Assembly (NCBI RefSeq): GCF_002176815.1
Contig: NZ_CP021648.1
Coordinates: 2,550,001-2,614,000, forward strand
Origin: Acidovorax sp. T1
GTDB taxonomy: Bacteria > Pseudomonadota > Gammaproteobacteria > Burkholderiales > Burkholderiaceae_C
DNA: 64,000 bases
Direction of reading: 5' to 3'
The first letter of the stretch is position 1, and every line of letters starts with the position of its first letter. This document shows, one piece after another, positions 42,972-51,536 of this stretch. The notes beneath the pieces are model-generated. The model was not told where the DNA came from and did not search any database. It saw nothing but the letters and a program-made list of their open reading frames with translations. The position numbers were made by a program, and so were the translations under genes.

Positions 42972-44915
42972 TCAGGCACCCTCAAGCACCACTGCGCTAT
43001 CAACCAACCGGCGGACGCTTTGCCGCACATCCTCGGGGATGGGGTGCGGGGCAATAGTCTCGGGCGTATCCGCATGGTGCTGGTAGTCGCCCGTGATGAC
43101 CCGGATGATCGCGGGCACGTTGGTCGGCGTGACCGTATCAATGGCCGCGCGGTCCCCCAGGTCAGGGTGCGGCTGGGTCAGCATGCGGTACAGGTCCCAC
43201 GAATCCGCGTGTGGATACTGATTCATGAGCACCTGAGCCAGCCTGTGCTTGAGCGGTACAAGTTGCCAGTCGGGAACGCGTTGTCCCCGGTTGCCCAAGC
43301 TGATGGACAGCAGCTTGCCCGCCTTCAGCTCGCGGTTGATCTGGTCCTTGGATTTTCCGGCCAGCTTGCCGAACAGCGGGACCGGCAGGTTGTTCGGCGA
43401 CTCGTACATGGCCAGCATTTCTTCCCGCTCGCGCTGGATTGCAGAGACTTCGGGCTCCGGGGCATGCGTCGGCGGTGGCGGCACCTGCGACAGCCGCTGG
43501 AACGTGATCCCGCCGCTGTTCGGGGTCACGACGATGGGCGTGGCCACCACTGGCGGGGCGACGGAGGGAGCCTGCTCGGCCACCGCGGGGGCCGCGTCCA
43601 TCGCGTCCTCCACTTCCGCCATCGCCGGCACCCCGTCGATACGGATGGTCAGGTGCGCGCTCGCGGCTCCCACTTCGCCCTGTTCGAGCAGGTCGAGGCG
43701 ATCGGCCCAGTCCTGCATCATCCGGCGGCGCGGCTCCACGTACTTGGCGTGGTTGTAGGCCGAACTCACCTTGTTCGGGTCGGAGTGCGAAAGTTGCGCG
43801 TCCACCCAAATCTTGGGGTAGCCGATCTCGTTGAGCGCCGTCGAGATGGTGCCACGAATGCCGTGGCCGGTCAGACGCCCCTCGTAGCCCATGAGCTGCA
43901 AGGCCTTGTTGAGAGTGTTCTCGCTGATGCGCTTCTTGAGTTCGCTACGGTGCGACAGCAGGTATTTTTGCGCCGGCCGCATTGCGCCCAGGAGGTAGCG
44001 GACGATCTCGATGGCCTGCAGGGACAGCGGCACGATATAGGGGGGCACGTCCTGCGGCCGCTTCCCCGCCTTGCGCATTTCGTCCTGGAGCTGCTTGACG
44101 ATCTGCGGCGGGATGATCCACAAGCCCCTGTCGAGGTCGAACTGTTCAGGTTCGGCCAACCGCAGTTCGCCGGTGCGCACCCCGGTCAGGAACAGTAGCC
44201 GGACGCCAAGCTGGGTCTGCCAGCCACGGGGGTTGTAGAGCCGGAGCCTCTGAAGGAACTCGGGCATCTCGGGCAGGTGCAGGTAGGGGTTGTGGGCCAC
44301 CGGGGGCTTGGGCTCGGCCACCACGTCCAGGTCCGCGGCCGGGTTGACTTCCAGTCCCTCGGCGATGACCAGCGCATATCGGAACATCTGGTTGAACCAG
44401 GTGCGGACTTTCTCGGCGGTGGTGAACGCCTTGCGCTTCTCGATCGCCGCCAGGACGCCCAGGAGCTGGGGGCGACGAATGTCGTAGATCGACATCTTTC
44501 CCAGAGTGGGCAGCACGTCCTTGTTGAAGATGCGCAGGATCTGGGAAAGCGTGCTCTGACGGCCTTCCTTGAGTTCCTTGCGGCGATGCTCTACCCAAGC
44601 ATCGAAGACGGTCTTGAAGGTGTATTCGCCCGCCAGCTTGGCCGCGTGCCGTTTCTGGTCGCGCTCGACCTGGGGATCGATCCCCCTGGCGAGCAGGGCC
44701 TGGGCCTTGTCCCGCTCGGTCCGGGCCTCGCGCAGGCTGAGGGCAGGATAGCCACCCAGGCACAGGCGCTTTTGCTTGCCCAGCCAGTAGTAGCGGAATT
44801 GCCATGACTTGCCGCCTGCGGCTGAGACCATCAGGCCCAGGCAGTCGTTGTCGGAGAGGGTGTAGCGTTTTCCGGTGGTCTTCGCCTGCCGGACGGTCAG
44901 ATCAGAGAGCGCCAT
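42972..44915 (-). CDS. int: ICE tyrosine integrase with C-terminal antitoxin-like domain
   Basis: I chose ATG 44915 (AGGAG seven bases upstream), giving 647 residues. Residues 1-90 are the arm-type DNA-binding domain of P4-type integrases. The core has Arg247 (LTGVRTGELR), His351-Arg354 (HGIRGT), His377 (LSHSDPNK) and the nucleophile in SAYNHAKY (Tyr387 probable). After a Pro/Ala-rich linker (about 430-495), residues 496-647 are homologous to the RES antitoxin: NLPVPLFGKLAGKSKDQI, LGNRGQRVPDWQLVPLK, WDLYRMLTQPHPDLGDR. It recombines attP with the tRNA-Gly 3' end. Confidence 0.93.
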   Translation of the reverse strand: MALSDLTVRQAKTTGKRYTLSDNDCLGLMVSAAGGKSWQFRYYWLGKQKRLCLGGYPALSLREARTERDKAQALLARGIDPQVERDQKRHAAKLAGEYTFKTVFDAWVEHRRKELKEGRQSTLSQILRIFNKDVLPTLGKMSIYDIRRPQLLGVLAAIEKRKAFTTAEKVRTWFNQMFRYALVIAEGLEVNPAADLDVVAEPKPPVAHNPYLHLPEMPEFLQRLRLYNPRGWQTQLGVRLLFLTGVRTGELRLAEPEQFDLDRGLWIIPPQIVKQLQDEMRKAGKRPQDVPPYIVPLSLQAIEIVRYLLGAMRPAQKYLLSHRSELKKRISENTLNKALQLMGYEGRLTGHGIRGTISTALNEIGYPKIWVDAQLSHSDPNKVSSAYNHAKYVEPRRRMMQDWADRLDLLEQGEVGAASAHLTIRIDGVPAMAEVEDAMDAAPAVAEQAPSVAPPVVATPIVVTPNSGGITFQRLSQVPPPPTHAPEPEVSAIQREREEMLAMYESPNNLPVPLFGKLAGKSKDQINRELKAGKLLSISLGNRGQRVPDWQLVPLKHRLAQVLMNQYPHADSWDLYRMLTQPHPDLGDRAAIDTVTPTNVPAIIRVITGDYQHHADTPETIAPHPIPEDVRQSVRRLVDSAVVLEGA

Positions 44916-44924
44916 TTCGAGACT

Positions 44925-44942
44925 CCTAAGTAATGACTTAGG
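44925..44942 (-). promoter_or_regulatory. Inverted repeat that contains the integrase ribosome site
   Basis: CCTAAGT-AATG-ACTTAGG is a perfect 7-bp inverted repeat. On the mRNA the Shine-Dalgarno (TTAGGAG) overlaps its 3' arm, so folding would hide the ribosome site; as DNA it could be an operator for a dimeric repressor. Confidence 0.65.
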
Positions 44943-45073
44943 CCCTATGCTCGTCATGGTTCCCGCTCAGCCCCAGCAACTATCCGGTAGCCAACCCACC
45001 CATATTCTTGTGCCTTATTTGGTCACTCAAAAACGGTAGCTGTGGGTGGATTTCCGTGGCACTCGCTGGAATG

Positions 45074-45099
45074 AAAAAAGGAGCCGAAGCTCCTTTTTT
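45074..45099. terminator. Bidirectional Rho-independent terminator between tRNA-Gly and integrase
   Basis: GGAGC-CGAA-GCTCC is flanked by six A on the left and six T on the right, so it works in both directions. It lies 43 bases past the tRNA 3' end inside the ICE and would stop tRNA transcription from entering the integrase gene. Confidence 0.9.
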
Positions 45100-45141
45100 C
45101 AATGACCTACAGACCCCAGTAGAAGTCTGTGGATCAAAATT

Positions 45142-45159
45142 TGGAGCGGGAAAAGAGTC
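45142..45159 (-). other. ICE attachment site (att) at the tRNA-Gly 3' end
   Basis: The last 18 bases of the tRNA-Gly (GACTCTTTTCCCGCTCCA) correspond to the 18-bp att core used by ICEclc, which is known to match a tRNA-Gly 3' end. The integrase gene lies on the adjacent ICE side. The second copy must be left of the window. Confidence 0.75.
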
Positions 45160-45217
45160 TCGAACTCTCGACCTCAACCTTGGCAAGGTTGCGCTCTACC
45201 AACTGAGCTATTCCCGC
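45142..45217 (-). tRNA. tRNA-Gly (GCC)
   Basis: 76 bases with CCA encoded. The acceptor stem GCGGGAA pairs with TTCCCGC; the D-arm is TAGCTCAGTTGGTAGAGC; the anticodon loop is CTTGCCAAG, giving GCC; the T-arm GAGAGTTCGAGACTC follows. It serves as ICE integration target; the ICE restores the 3' end. Confidence 0.96.
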
Positions 45218-45304
45218 ATTTTACCGAAGCCTTACATTGTACAACGTTTGCTGCGATGGAATGAATTGTAGCGCAATTTTGAGGGTGCGCCAGCAATTTT
45301 TGCA

Positions 45305-47737
45305 TCAATGTTTCAACGGATCCGCGTTGGCCGCGCCCACAGCCGACTTTTCCACGGCCGACGCCACCACCACCGCAACTTCTTCATCCGTCAATGGAAC
45401 AGGTTTGCGCTCCAGTGCGACTTCGAGCACCTTGTCGATCCACTTGACCGGAACGATCTCCAGCCCGCTTTTCACGTTGTCAGGGATCTCCTGCAGATCC
45501 TTCATGTTCTCTTCCGGAATCAGCACCGTCTTGATGCCGCCGCGCAATGCCGCCAGCAGTTTTTCCTTGAGCCCGCCAATGGCAGTGACCTCACCGCGCA
45601 GGGTAATTTCCCCTGTCATGGCGACATCGCCGCGCACCGGAATTCCGGTGAGGGCGGACACAAACGCAGTGGTCATGGCGGCACCCGCGCTGGGGCCATC
45701 CTTGGGTGTGGCGCCATCGGGCACGTGGATGTGGATATCGCGCTTTTCAAAGGCTTCATCCTTGATGCCCAGCATGCGCGACCGGCTGCGCACCACTGTG
45801 CGGGCGGCCTCGACGGACTCTTTCATCACGTCGCCCAGCGAACCGGTGCGGGTAATGACACCCTTGCCCGGCATGGTGGCCGCCTCGATGGTGAGCAAAT
45901 CGCCGCCGACTTCCGTCCATGCAAGCCCGACCACCTGGCCGACCTGGTTCTGTTGCTCCGCGCGGCCATAGGTGTATTTGCGCACACCCAGAAAGTCCGG
46001 CAGATTGTCTTCATTCACCACCACCTGCGGCTGCAGCTTTTTCAACAGCAGCCCCTTCACCACCTTGCGGCAGATTTTGGAGAGTTCACGCTCCAGCGAG
46101 CGCACCCCCGCCTCGCGGGTGTAGTAGCGCACCATATCGCGCACGGCGCCTTCGGTGATGAGGAGTTCCTCATTCTTCACGCCATTGTTCTTGAGCTGCT
46201 TGGGCAGCAGGTATTTCATGGCGATGCTGGTTTTCTCGTCTTCGGTGTAGCCCGACAGACGAATCACTTCCATGCGATCAAGCAAGGCGGGCGGAATGTT
46301 CATGGAGTTCGACGTGGCCACAAACATGACGTCGCTCAGATCGAAATCGACCTCCACATAATGGTCCCCAAAGGTGTGGTTCTGCTCGGGATCCAGCACC
46401 TCCAGCAGCGCGCTTGATGGGTCACCCCGGAAATCGGTGCCCAGCTTGTCGATTTCGTCCAGCAGGAACAGCGGGTTGCGAACCCCCACCTTGCCAAGGC
46501 TCTGCAGCACCTTGCCCGGCATGGCGCCGATGTAGGTGCGGCGATGCCCACGGATTTCCGCTTCATCGCGCATGCCACCCAGCGCCATGCGCACATACTT
46601 TCGCCCAGTCGCTTTGGCAATCGATTGCCCCAGCGAGGTCTTGCCAACGCCGGGTGGCCCCACCAGGCAAAGAATGGGAGCCTTGACCTTGTCCACACGC
46701 TGCTGCACTGCAAGGTATTCAAGGATGCGGTCCTTGACCTTGTCGAGACCAAAATGGTCTTCGTTCAGCACCGTTTCGGCATTGCCCAGATCGTGTTTGA
46801 TCTTGCTCTTCTTGCTCCAGGGCAAGCCGGTAAGCACATCGATATAACTGCGCACCACCGTGGCTTCGGCCGACATGGGCGACATCAGCTTGAGCTTCTT
46901 GAACTCGGCCTCCGCCTTCTTGCGGGCCTCTGCCGGCATCTTGGCCAGCTTGATCTTTTTCTCGATCTCGTCAATGTCGGCGCCCTCTTCCCCCTCGCCC
47001 AGCTCTTTCTGGATGGCCTTGACCTGCTCGTTGAGGTAGAAGTCGCGCTGGTTCTTTTCCATCTGGCGCTTCACGCGGCCACGGATCTTCTTGTCGACAT
47101 TCAGGATGTCGACTTCGCGGTCCAGCTGCTCGAACAGATTCTCCAGCCGTGCCTTGACGTCGGAGAGATCCAGAACCACCTGCTTGTTTTCCAGCTTCAG
47201 CGGCAAATGCGCGGCGATGGTGTCAACCAGACGCCCGGGATCATCAATGCTGGAGATGGAGGTCAGGATCTCGGGCGGTATTTTCTTGTTGAGCTTGACG
47301 TACTGGTCAAACTGCTGCATCACGGCACGGCGAAGCGCCTCGATTTCGCTGGATTTGTGCTTTTCCTGCTCGGGCTCGACGGGCGTCACGGTGGCCGTGA
47401 AGTGGGACTCTCCATCTGCAATGGACGTCACCAGCGCACGCTGCTGTCCTTCCACAAGCACCTTGACGGTGCCATCGGGCAGCTTGAGCATCTGCAGGAT
47501 GGTGGAGACGCAGCCCACATCGAACATATCTTCGACCGACGGCTCATCCTTGGCGGCGGCCTTCTGGGCCACGAGCATGATGCGGCGGTCGGCTTCCATC
47601 GCCAACTCCAGCGCCTTGATGCTTTTGGGTCGTCCCACAAAAAGCGGGATGACCATGTGGGGGAACACCACCACGTCGCGCAGGGGCAACAGCGGCAGGT
47701 CAATCGGGGTGGCTGGCAGGGGGGTATGTCCGGACAT
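45305..47737 (-). CDS. lon: Lon ATP-dependent protease
   Basis: I chose ATG 47737 (TGAGGA upstream), giving 810 residues; a GTG at 47773 is also in frame. The N-terminal substrate domain (LPLLPLRDVVVFPHMVIPLFVGR) is followed by a coiled coil, the AAA+ domain with Walker A GPPGVGKTSLGQSIA and Walker B LFLLDEIDKLG, and the Ser-Lys protease with PKDGPSAGAAM. It degrades misfolded and regulatory proteins, including many antitoxins. It is the last gene of tig-clpP-clpX-lon. A heat-shock-like promoter precedes it. Confidence 0.97.
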   Translation of the reverse strand: MSGHTPLPATPIDLPLLPLRDVVVFPHMVIPLFVGRPKSIKALELAMEADRRIMLVAQKAAAKDEPSVEDMFDVGCVSTILQMLKLPDGTVKVLVEGQQRALVTSIADGESHFTATVTPVEPEQEKHKSSEIEALRRAVMQQFDQYVKLNKKIPPEILTSISSIDDPGRLVDTIAAHLPLKLENKQVVLDLSDVKARLENLFEQLDREVDILNVDKKIRGRVKRQMEKNQRDFYLNEQVKAIQKELGEGEEGADIDEIEKKIKLAKMPAEARKKAEAEFKKLKLMSPMSAEATVVRSYIDVLTGLPWSKKSKIKHDLGNAETVLNEDHFGLDKVKDRILEYLAVQQRVDKVKAPILCLVGPPGVGKTSLGQSIAKATGRKYVRMALGGMRDEAEIRGHRRTYIGAMPGKVLQSLGKVGVRNPLFLLDEIDKLGTDFRGDPSSALLEVLDPEQNHTFGDHYVEVDFDLSDVMFVATSNSMNIPPALLDRMEVIRLSGYTEDEKTSIAMKYLLPKQLKNNGVKNEELLITEGAVRDMVRYYTREAGVRSLERELSKICRKVVKGLLLKKLQPQVVVNEDNLPDFLGVRKYTYGRAEQQNQVGQVVGLAWTEVGGDLLTIEAATMPGKGVITRTGSLGDVMKESVEAARTVVRSRSRMLGIKDEAFEKRDIHIHVPDGATPKDGPSAGAAMTTAFVSALTGIPVRGDVAMTGEITLRGEVTAIGGLKEKLLAALRGGIKTVLIPEENMKDLQEIPDNVKSGLEIVPVKWIDKVLEVALERKPVPLTDEEVAVVVASAVEKSAVGAANADPLKH

Positions 47738-47762
47738 GGAAATCCTCAAAGTACTCTGTGGA

Positions 47763-47790
47763 ATATGGTCCACATGCGGGGATTTTCAAC
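47763..47790 (-). promoter_or_regulatory. lon: Sigma-32-like promoter of lon
   Basis: On the minus strand GTTGAA (47790-47785) and GACCATAT (47770-47763) are 14 bases apart, matching the RpoH pattern CTTGAA / CCCCATNT closely. Lon is a heat-shock protein in related bacteria. Confidence 0.55.
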
Positions 47791-47863
47791 CCTTGCGCGC
47801 AGCCGCGCTGCCGCAGGGGTTGATGGTTCAGGGGGCAGCGACAAGGCGCCCGCTCCGGGCGTT

Positions 47864-49129
47864 TCAGGCCTTCTTCGCCGCCTCGCGGTAAACGAGCAGC
47901 GGCGGCTTGTTTTCTTCGATGGTGGACTCATCCACCACCACCTTTTCGACATTGCTGGCATTGGGCAGGTCGAACATGGTGCCGATCAGCGATTGCTCCA
48001 GGATGGAGCGCAGGCCGCGGGCCCCCGTCTTGCGCGCCAGCGCCTTGCGGGCGATGGCCTTCAGGGCTGCGGGGCGGATCTCCAGATCCACGCCTTCCAT
48101 GGCCAGCAGCTTGCTGTATTGCTTGACCAGCGCATTCTTGGGCTCGGTCAGGATCTGCACCAGCGCGTCTTCGCTCAATTCGGCCAATGCCGTTACCACG
48201 GGCATGCGGCCCACCAGTTCGGGGATCAGGCCAAACTTGATCAGATCTTCCGGTTCGATTTCGGTGAACACTTCTGACAGCGAACGCTGCTTCTTGCTCT
48301 TGACCGATGCGCCGAACCCGATGCCCGACGCCTCGGTGCGGTTTTCGATGACCTTTTCCAGCCCCGCGAAAGCGCCACCGCAGATGAACAGGATGTTGGT
48401 GGTGTCGATCTGCAGAAAATCCTGGTTCGGATGCTTGCGCCCACCTTGGGGTGGCACGCTCGCCATGGTGCCCTCGATGAGCTTGAGCAACGCCTGCTGC
48501 ACGCCCTCGCCCGACACGTCGCGCGTGATGCTGGGGTTGTCCGACTTGCGCGAGATCTTGTCGATTTCATCAATGTAGACGATGCCGCGCTGGGCGCGCT
48601 CGACGTCGTAATTGCAGCTTTGCAGCAGCTTCTGGACGATGTTCTCGACGTCCTCGCCCACATAGCCCGCCTCGGTCAGCGTGGTCGCATCGGCCATGAC
48701 GAAGGGCACATCCAGCATGCGCGCCAGGGTTTGCGCCAGCAGCGTCTTGCCCGAGCCCGTGGGACCGATCAGCAGGATATTGCTCTTGGCCAGCTCCACG
48801 TCGTCCTTGTGGGCCTTGTCCTTGTGGCGCAGGCGCTTGTAGTGGTTGTACACGGCCACCGCCAGCGTGCGCTTGGCCTGCTCCTGGCCAATGACATAGT
48901 TGTCCAGGTTGGTCTTGATGTCCACCGGCGTGGGCAGGTCGCTGCGCCCTTCGCGCGCCAGGTCACCAGCCGGAAGCTCATCGCGAATAATCTCGTTGCA
49001 CAGGTCAATGCATTCGTCGCAGATAAAGACCGACGGACCGGCGATCAGCTTCTTCACTTCATGCTGGCTTTTGCCGCAAAAAGAGCAGTAAAGGGTTTTT
49101 TCGCTGGAGGAGCCTTTTTTCTCGGCCAT
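47864..49129 (-). CDS. clpX: ClpX ATP-dependent unfoldase
   Basis: The product has 421 residues. The N-terminal zinc-binding domain is [27 protein letters not shown]. Walker A is [16 protein letters not shown] (near 120), Walker [10 protein letters not shown]. The ClpP-binding loop IGF occurs in ASGIGFGA. It unfolds tagged proteins and feeds them to ClpP. It lies between clpP and lon, as in most betaproteobacteria. Confidence 0.97.
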   Translation of the reverse strand: MAEKKGSSSEKTLYCSFCGKSQHEVKKLIAGPSVFICDECIDLCNEIIRDELPAGDLAREGRSDLPTPVDIKTNLDNYVIGQEQAKRTLAVAVYNHYKRLRHKDKAHKDDVELAKSNILLIGPTGSGKTLLAQTLARMLDVPFVMADATTLTEAGYVGEDVENIVQKLLQSCNYDVERAQRGIVYIDEIDKISRKSDNPSITRDVSGEGVQQALLKLIEGTMASVPPQGGRKHPNQDFLQIDTTNILFICGGAFAGLEKVIENRTEASGIGFGASVKSKKQRSLSEVFTEIEPEDLIKFGLIPELVGRMPVVTALAELSEDALVQILTEPKNALVKQYSKLLAMEGVDLEIRPAALKAIARKALARKTGARGLRSILEQSLIGTMFDLPNASNVEKVVVDESTIEENKPPLLVYREAAKKA

Positions 49130-49175
49130 GGGGGCAATGCCTTGTTTCGGAAAGTTGTCGGGATGATACCCAAAT

Positions 49176-49208
49176 AAAAAACGGCGTCTTCCCTGTGGGA
49201 AAACGCCG
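49176..49208 (-). terminator. Rho-independent terminator between clpP and clpX
   Basis: On the minus strand CGGCGTTTTCCC-ACA-GGGAAGACGCCG (one G-T-type mismatch) is followed by TTTTTTATTTG. It would end the tig-clpP message or act as partial read-through before clpX. Confidence 0.85.
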
Positions 49209-49228
49209 CGCGGCCGCCAGGGGCCTCT

Positions 49229-49837
49229 TCAGGAACGCTTGTGAATCACCTGGTCGATGATGCCGTAATCCTTGGCTTCGTCGGCCGTGAGGAAGTAGTC
49301 GCGCTCGGTGTCGGCCTTGACTTTTTCCAGCGGCTGCCCCGTGCGCTCGGCCAGGATGCGGTTCATCTGGTCCTTGGTGCGCAGGATGTCGCGCGCATGG
49401 ATTTCAATGTCGGTGGCCTGACCGCGCGCGCCGCCCAGCACCTGGTGAATCATGACCTTGGAATTGGGCAACGAAAAGCGCTTGCCCTTGGCACCTGCAG
49501 CCAACAAAAACGCGCCCATGCTGGCGGCAAAACCCACGCACAACGTGGAGACATCCGGCTTGATGAACTGCATGGTGTCGTAGATCGACATGCCCGCCGT
49601 CACGCTACCGCCAGGGGAGTTGATGTAGAACGAAATGTCCTTGTCCGGATTTTCGCTTTCCAGGAACAGCAGCTGGGCCACCACCAGGTTGGCCGTCTGG
49701 TCATTGACCTCGCCCACCAGGAAAATGACGCGCTCCTTCAGCAGGCGCGAATAGATGTCATAGGACCGCTCGCCACGGCCCGACTGCTCGATGACCATAG
49801 GGACCATGCCCAGGCCTTGTGTTTCCAATGCGCTCAT
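49229..49837 (-). CDS. clpP: ClpP protease subunit
   Basis: I chose ATG 49837 (GGAGA five bases upstream), giving 202 residues, the usual length. The catalytic Ser is in [13 protein letters not shown], the His in [13 protein letters not shown], and the Asp in [12 protein letters not shown]. It forms the tetradecameric peptidase used by ClpX. It follows tig with a GC-rich hairpin between. Confidence 0.97.
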   Translation of the reverse strand: MSALETQGLGMVPMVIEQSGRGERSYDIYSRLLKERVIFLVGEVNDQTANLVVAQLLFLESENPDKDISFYINSPGGSVTAGMSIYDTMQFIKPDVSTLCVGFAASMGAFLLAAGAKGKRFSLPNSKVMIHQVLGGARGQATDIEIHARDILRTKDQMNRILAERTGQPLEKVKADTERDYFLTADEAKDYGIIDQVIHKRS

Positions 49838-49878
49838 TATTTCTCCAGTCAAGCAGATACTGTACCCAGAAATGAATT

Positions 49879-49906
49879 GGGGCTTGTGCACGAAAGCACA
49901 AGCCCC
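49879..49906 (-). terminator. Strong hairpin between tig and clpP
   Basis: A perfect 11-bp stem GGGGCTTGTGC / GCACAAGCCCC with a six-base loop. No T-run follows, so it may be an attenuator or mRNA stabiliser rather than a full terminator. Confidence 0.6.
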
Positions 49907-49960
49907 TGACGGATGGTTACCGCGAGATCATCCGCAACGGACGCGCTCGACGGCCCGGCC

Positions 49961-51271
49961 TCAGCCCTGGGCCATCAGTTCGTCAAACGACACGGCCTTG
50001 TCGATCACCTTGGCCTGGCCCAAAACGAAATCGGTCACGTTGTTTTCGATGACCACCGCCTCGACTTCGGCCAGACGCTGGCGATCGCCGAAGTACCAGC
50101 GCACCACGTCTTCGGGCTTCTCGTAGCTGGCTGCCAGCTCGTCGATGTGGGCCTTGAGCTGCTCGGGCTTGGCGTGCAGTTCATTGGCGCGCACCAGCTC
50201 GGCCACCACCAGGCCCAGGCGCACACGGCGCTCTGCCTGGGGACGGAACACGTCTTCGGGGATTTCGGCCTTGTCGGCGTCCTTGATGCCGCGCTGCTTG
50301 AGTTCGGCGCGCGCGCCTTCAAGCAGGCGGGCGATTTCAGCCTGGACACTGGCATTGGGCAAGTCGAGTTCGGCCTTGGCGACCAGGGCATCCATGACGG
50401 CGGCCTTGTTGCGGGCCAGCAGGCGGAACTTGACTTCGCGCTCCAGGTTCTTCTTGATGTCGGCGCGCAGGCCTTCCACCGAGCCGTCGGCAATACCCAG
50501 CGACTTGGCCAGGGCGTCGTTCACTTCGGGCAGGTGAGCGGCTTCGATCTTCTTGATGGTGACCAGGAAGTCGGCCGTCTTGCCGGCAACGTCCTTGCCG
50601 TGGTAATCGGCGGGGAATGCCAGGGGGAAAGTCTTGCTTTCGCCCAGCTTCATGCCGCGCACGGCGTCTTCGAATTCCTTGAGCATCTGGCCTTCTCCGA
50701 CCAGGAACTGGAAGTCTTCGGCCTTGCCGCCCTCAAAAGGCTCGCCGTCGATCTTGCCTTCAAAGTCCACCGTCACGCGATCGCCATCCTGTGCCGCAGC
50801 GTCCAGCGCGCGCTGGGCGAAGCTGCGGCGCTGCTTGCGCAGGATGTCGATGGTTTTGTCGATGGCGGCATCGGTCACGTCGGCCGAGAGCTTTTCCACC
50901 TCTGCGCCAGCCAGATCGCCGATCTTGACTTCAGGAAACACCTCGAAGATGGCATCAAAAGTAACCTGGCCTTCGGGAGCGCCTTCCTTTTCGGTGATGC
51001 GAGGCTGGCCGGCCACGCGCAGCTTGGCTTCGTTGGCCGCCACGGCAAAAGCCTCGCCCACCTTGTCATTGAGCACTTCGTATTGCACCGAGTAGCCGTA
51101 GCGCTGGGTGACAACGGTCATGGGCACCTTGCCGGGACGGAAACCGTCCATCTTCACAGTGCGGGCCAGGCGCTTCAGACGCGAATCGACTTCGGTCTGG
51201 ATGGTGGTCAGGGGCAGGCTCAGCGTGATCTTGCGCTCAAGCTTTTCAAGGGTTTCAACAGTAACGGACAT
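49961..51271 (-). CDS. tig: Trigger factor (ribosome-bound chaperone and prolyl isomerase)
   Basis: The product has 436 residues. The ribosome-binding tail motif GFRPGKVPMTVV is at about residues 43-54. The FKBP-type isomerase domain (AAQDGDRVTVDFEGKIDGEPFEGGKAEDFQFLVGEG in part) is at about 155-240, and a helical C-terminal chaperone domain follows. It binds nascent chains at the ribosome exit. It heads the tig-clpP-clpX-lon cluster, 75 bases from a tRNA-Leu. Confidence 0.96.
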   Translation of the reverse strand: MSVTVETLEKLERKITLSLPLTTIQTEVDSRLKRLARTVKMDGFRPGKVPMTVVTQRYGYSVQYEVLNDKVGEAFAVAANEAKLRVAGQPRITEKEGAPEGQVTFDAIFEVFPEVKIGDLAGAEVEKLSADVTDAAIDKTIDILRKQRRSFAQRALDAAAQDGDRVTVDFEGKIDGEPFEGGKAEDFQFLVGEGQMLKEFEDAVRGMKLGESKTFPLAFPADYHGKDVAGKTADFLVTIKKIEAAHLPEVNDALAKSLGIADGSVEGLRADIKKNLEREVKFRLLARNKAAVMDALVAKAELDLPNASVQAEIARLLEGARAELKQRGIKDADKAEIPEDVFRPQAERRVRLGLVVAELVRANELHAKPEQLKAHIDELAASYEKPEDVVRWYFGDRQRLAEVEAVVIENNVTDFVLGQAKVIDKAVSFDELMAQG

Positions 51272-51346
51272 CGCTCTTCCTCGTATGAATGTGGATCGTG
51301 CTGGCTGCAGCGCAGCTGCGCCGTGTTCCGCAAAGTCTCACATGGG

Positions 51347-51433
51347 TGGTGCGCGGGGGGGGACTCGAACCCCCACACCATTGCTGGCGTCAGGACCTAA
51401 ACCTGGTGCGTCTACCAATTTCGCCACCCGCGC
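51347..51433 (-). tRNA. tRNA-Leu (UAG)
   Basis: 87 bases with a long variable arm and encoded CCA. Acceptor stem GCGCGGG with CCCGCGC; D-arm GGCGAAATTGGTAGACGC; anticodon loop TTTAGGT giving UAG; T-arm GGGGGTTCGAGTCCCCC. Type II structure and anticodon identify leucine. Confidence 0.95.
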
Positions 51434-51536
51434 GGTTCTACAAACAAACAGGCGGCCAACTTAAGCCAGCCGCCTGTGTGAAATCGGTTAGCCTTCTATT
51501 TTACCCTGATGTGGCAGGCCCTTTGAATCCGGGCGG

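Noticed and set aside
45008..45271. Open frame across the tRNA-Gly gene
   Set aside because: It runs through a terminator and a tRNA gene and has no supported start.
46544..48277. 577-codon open frame on the plus strand across lon and clpX
   Set aside because: Antisense to two intact, highly conserved genes; composition (His/Gln/Leu-rich) is typical of a shadow frame.
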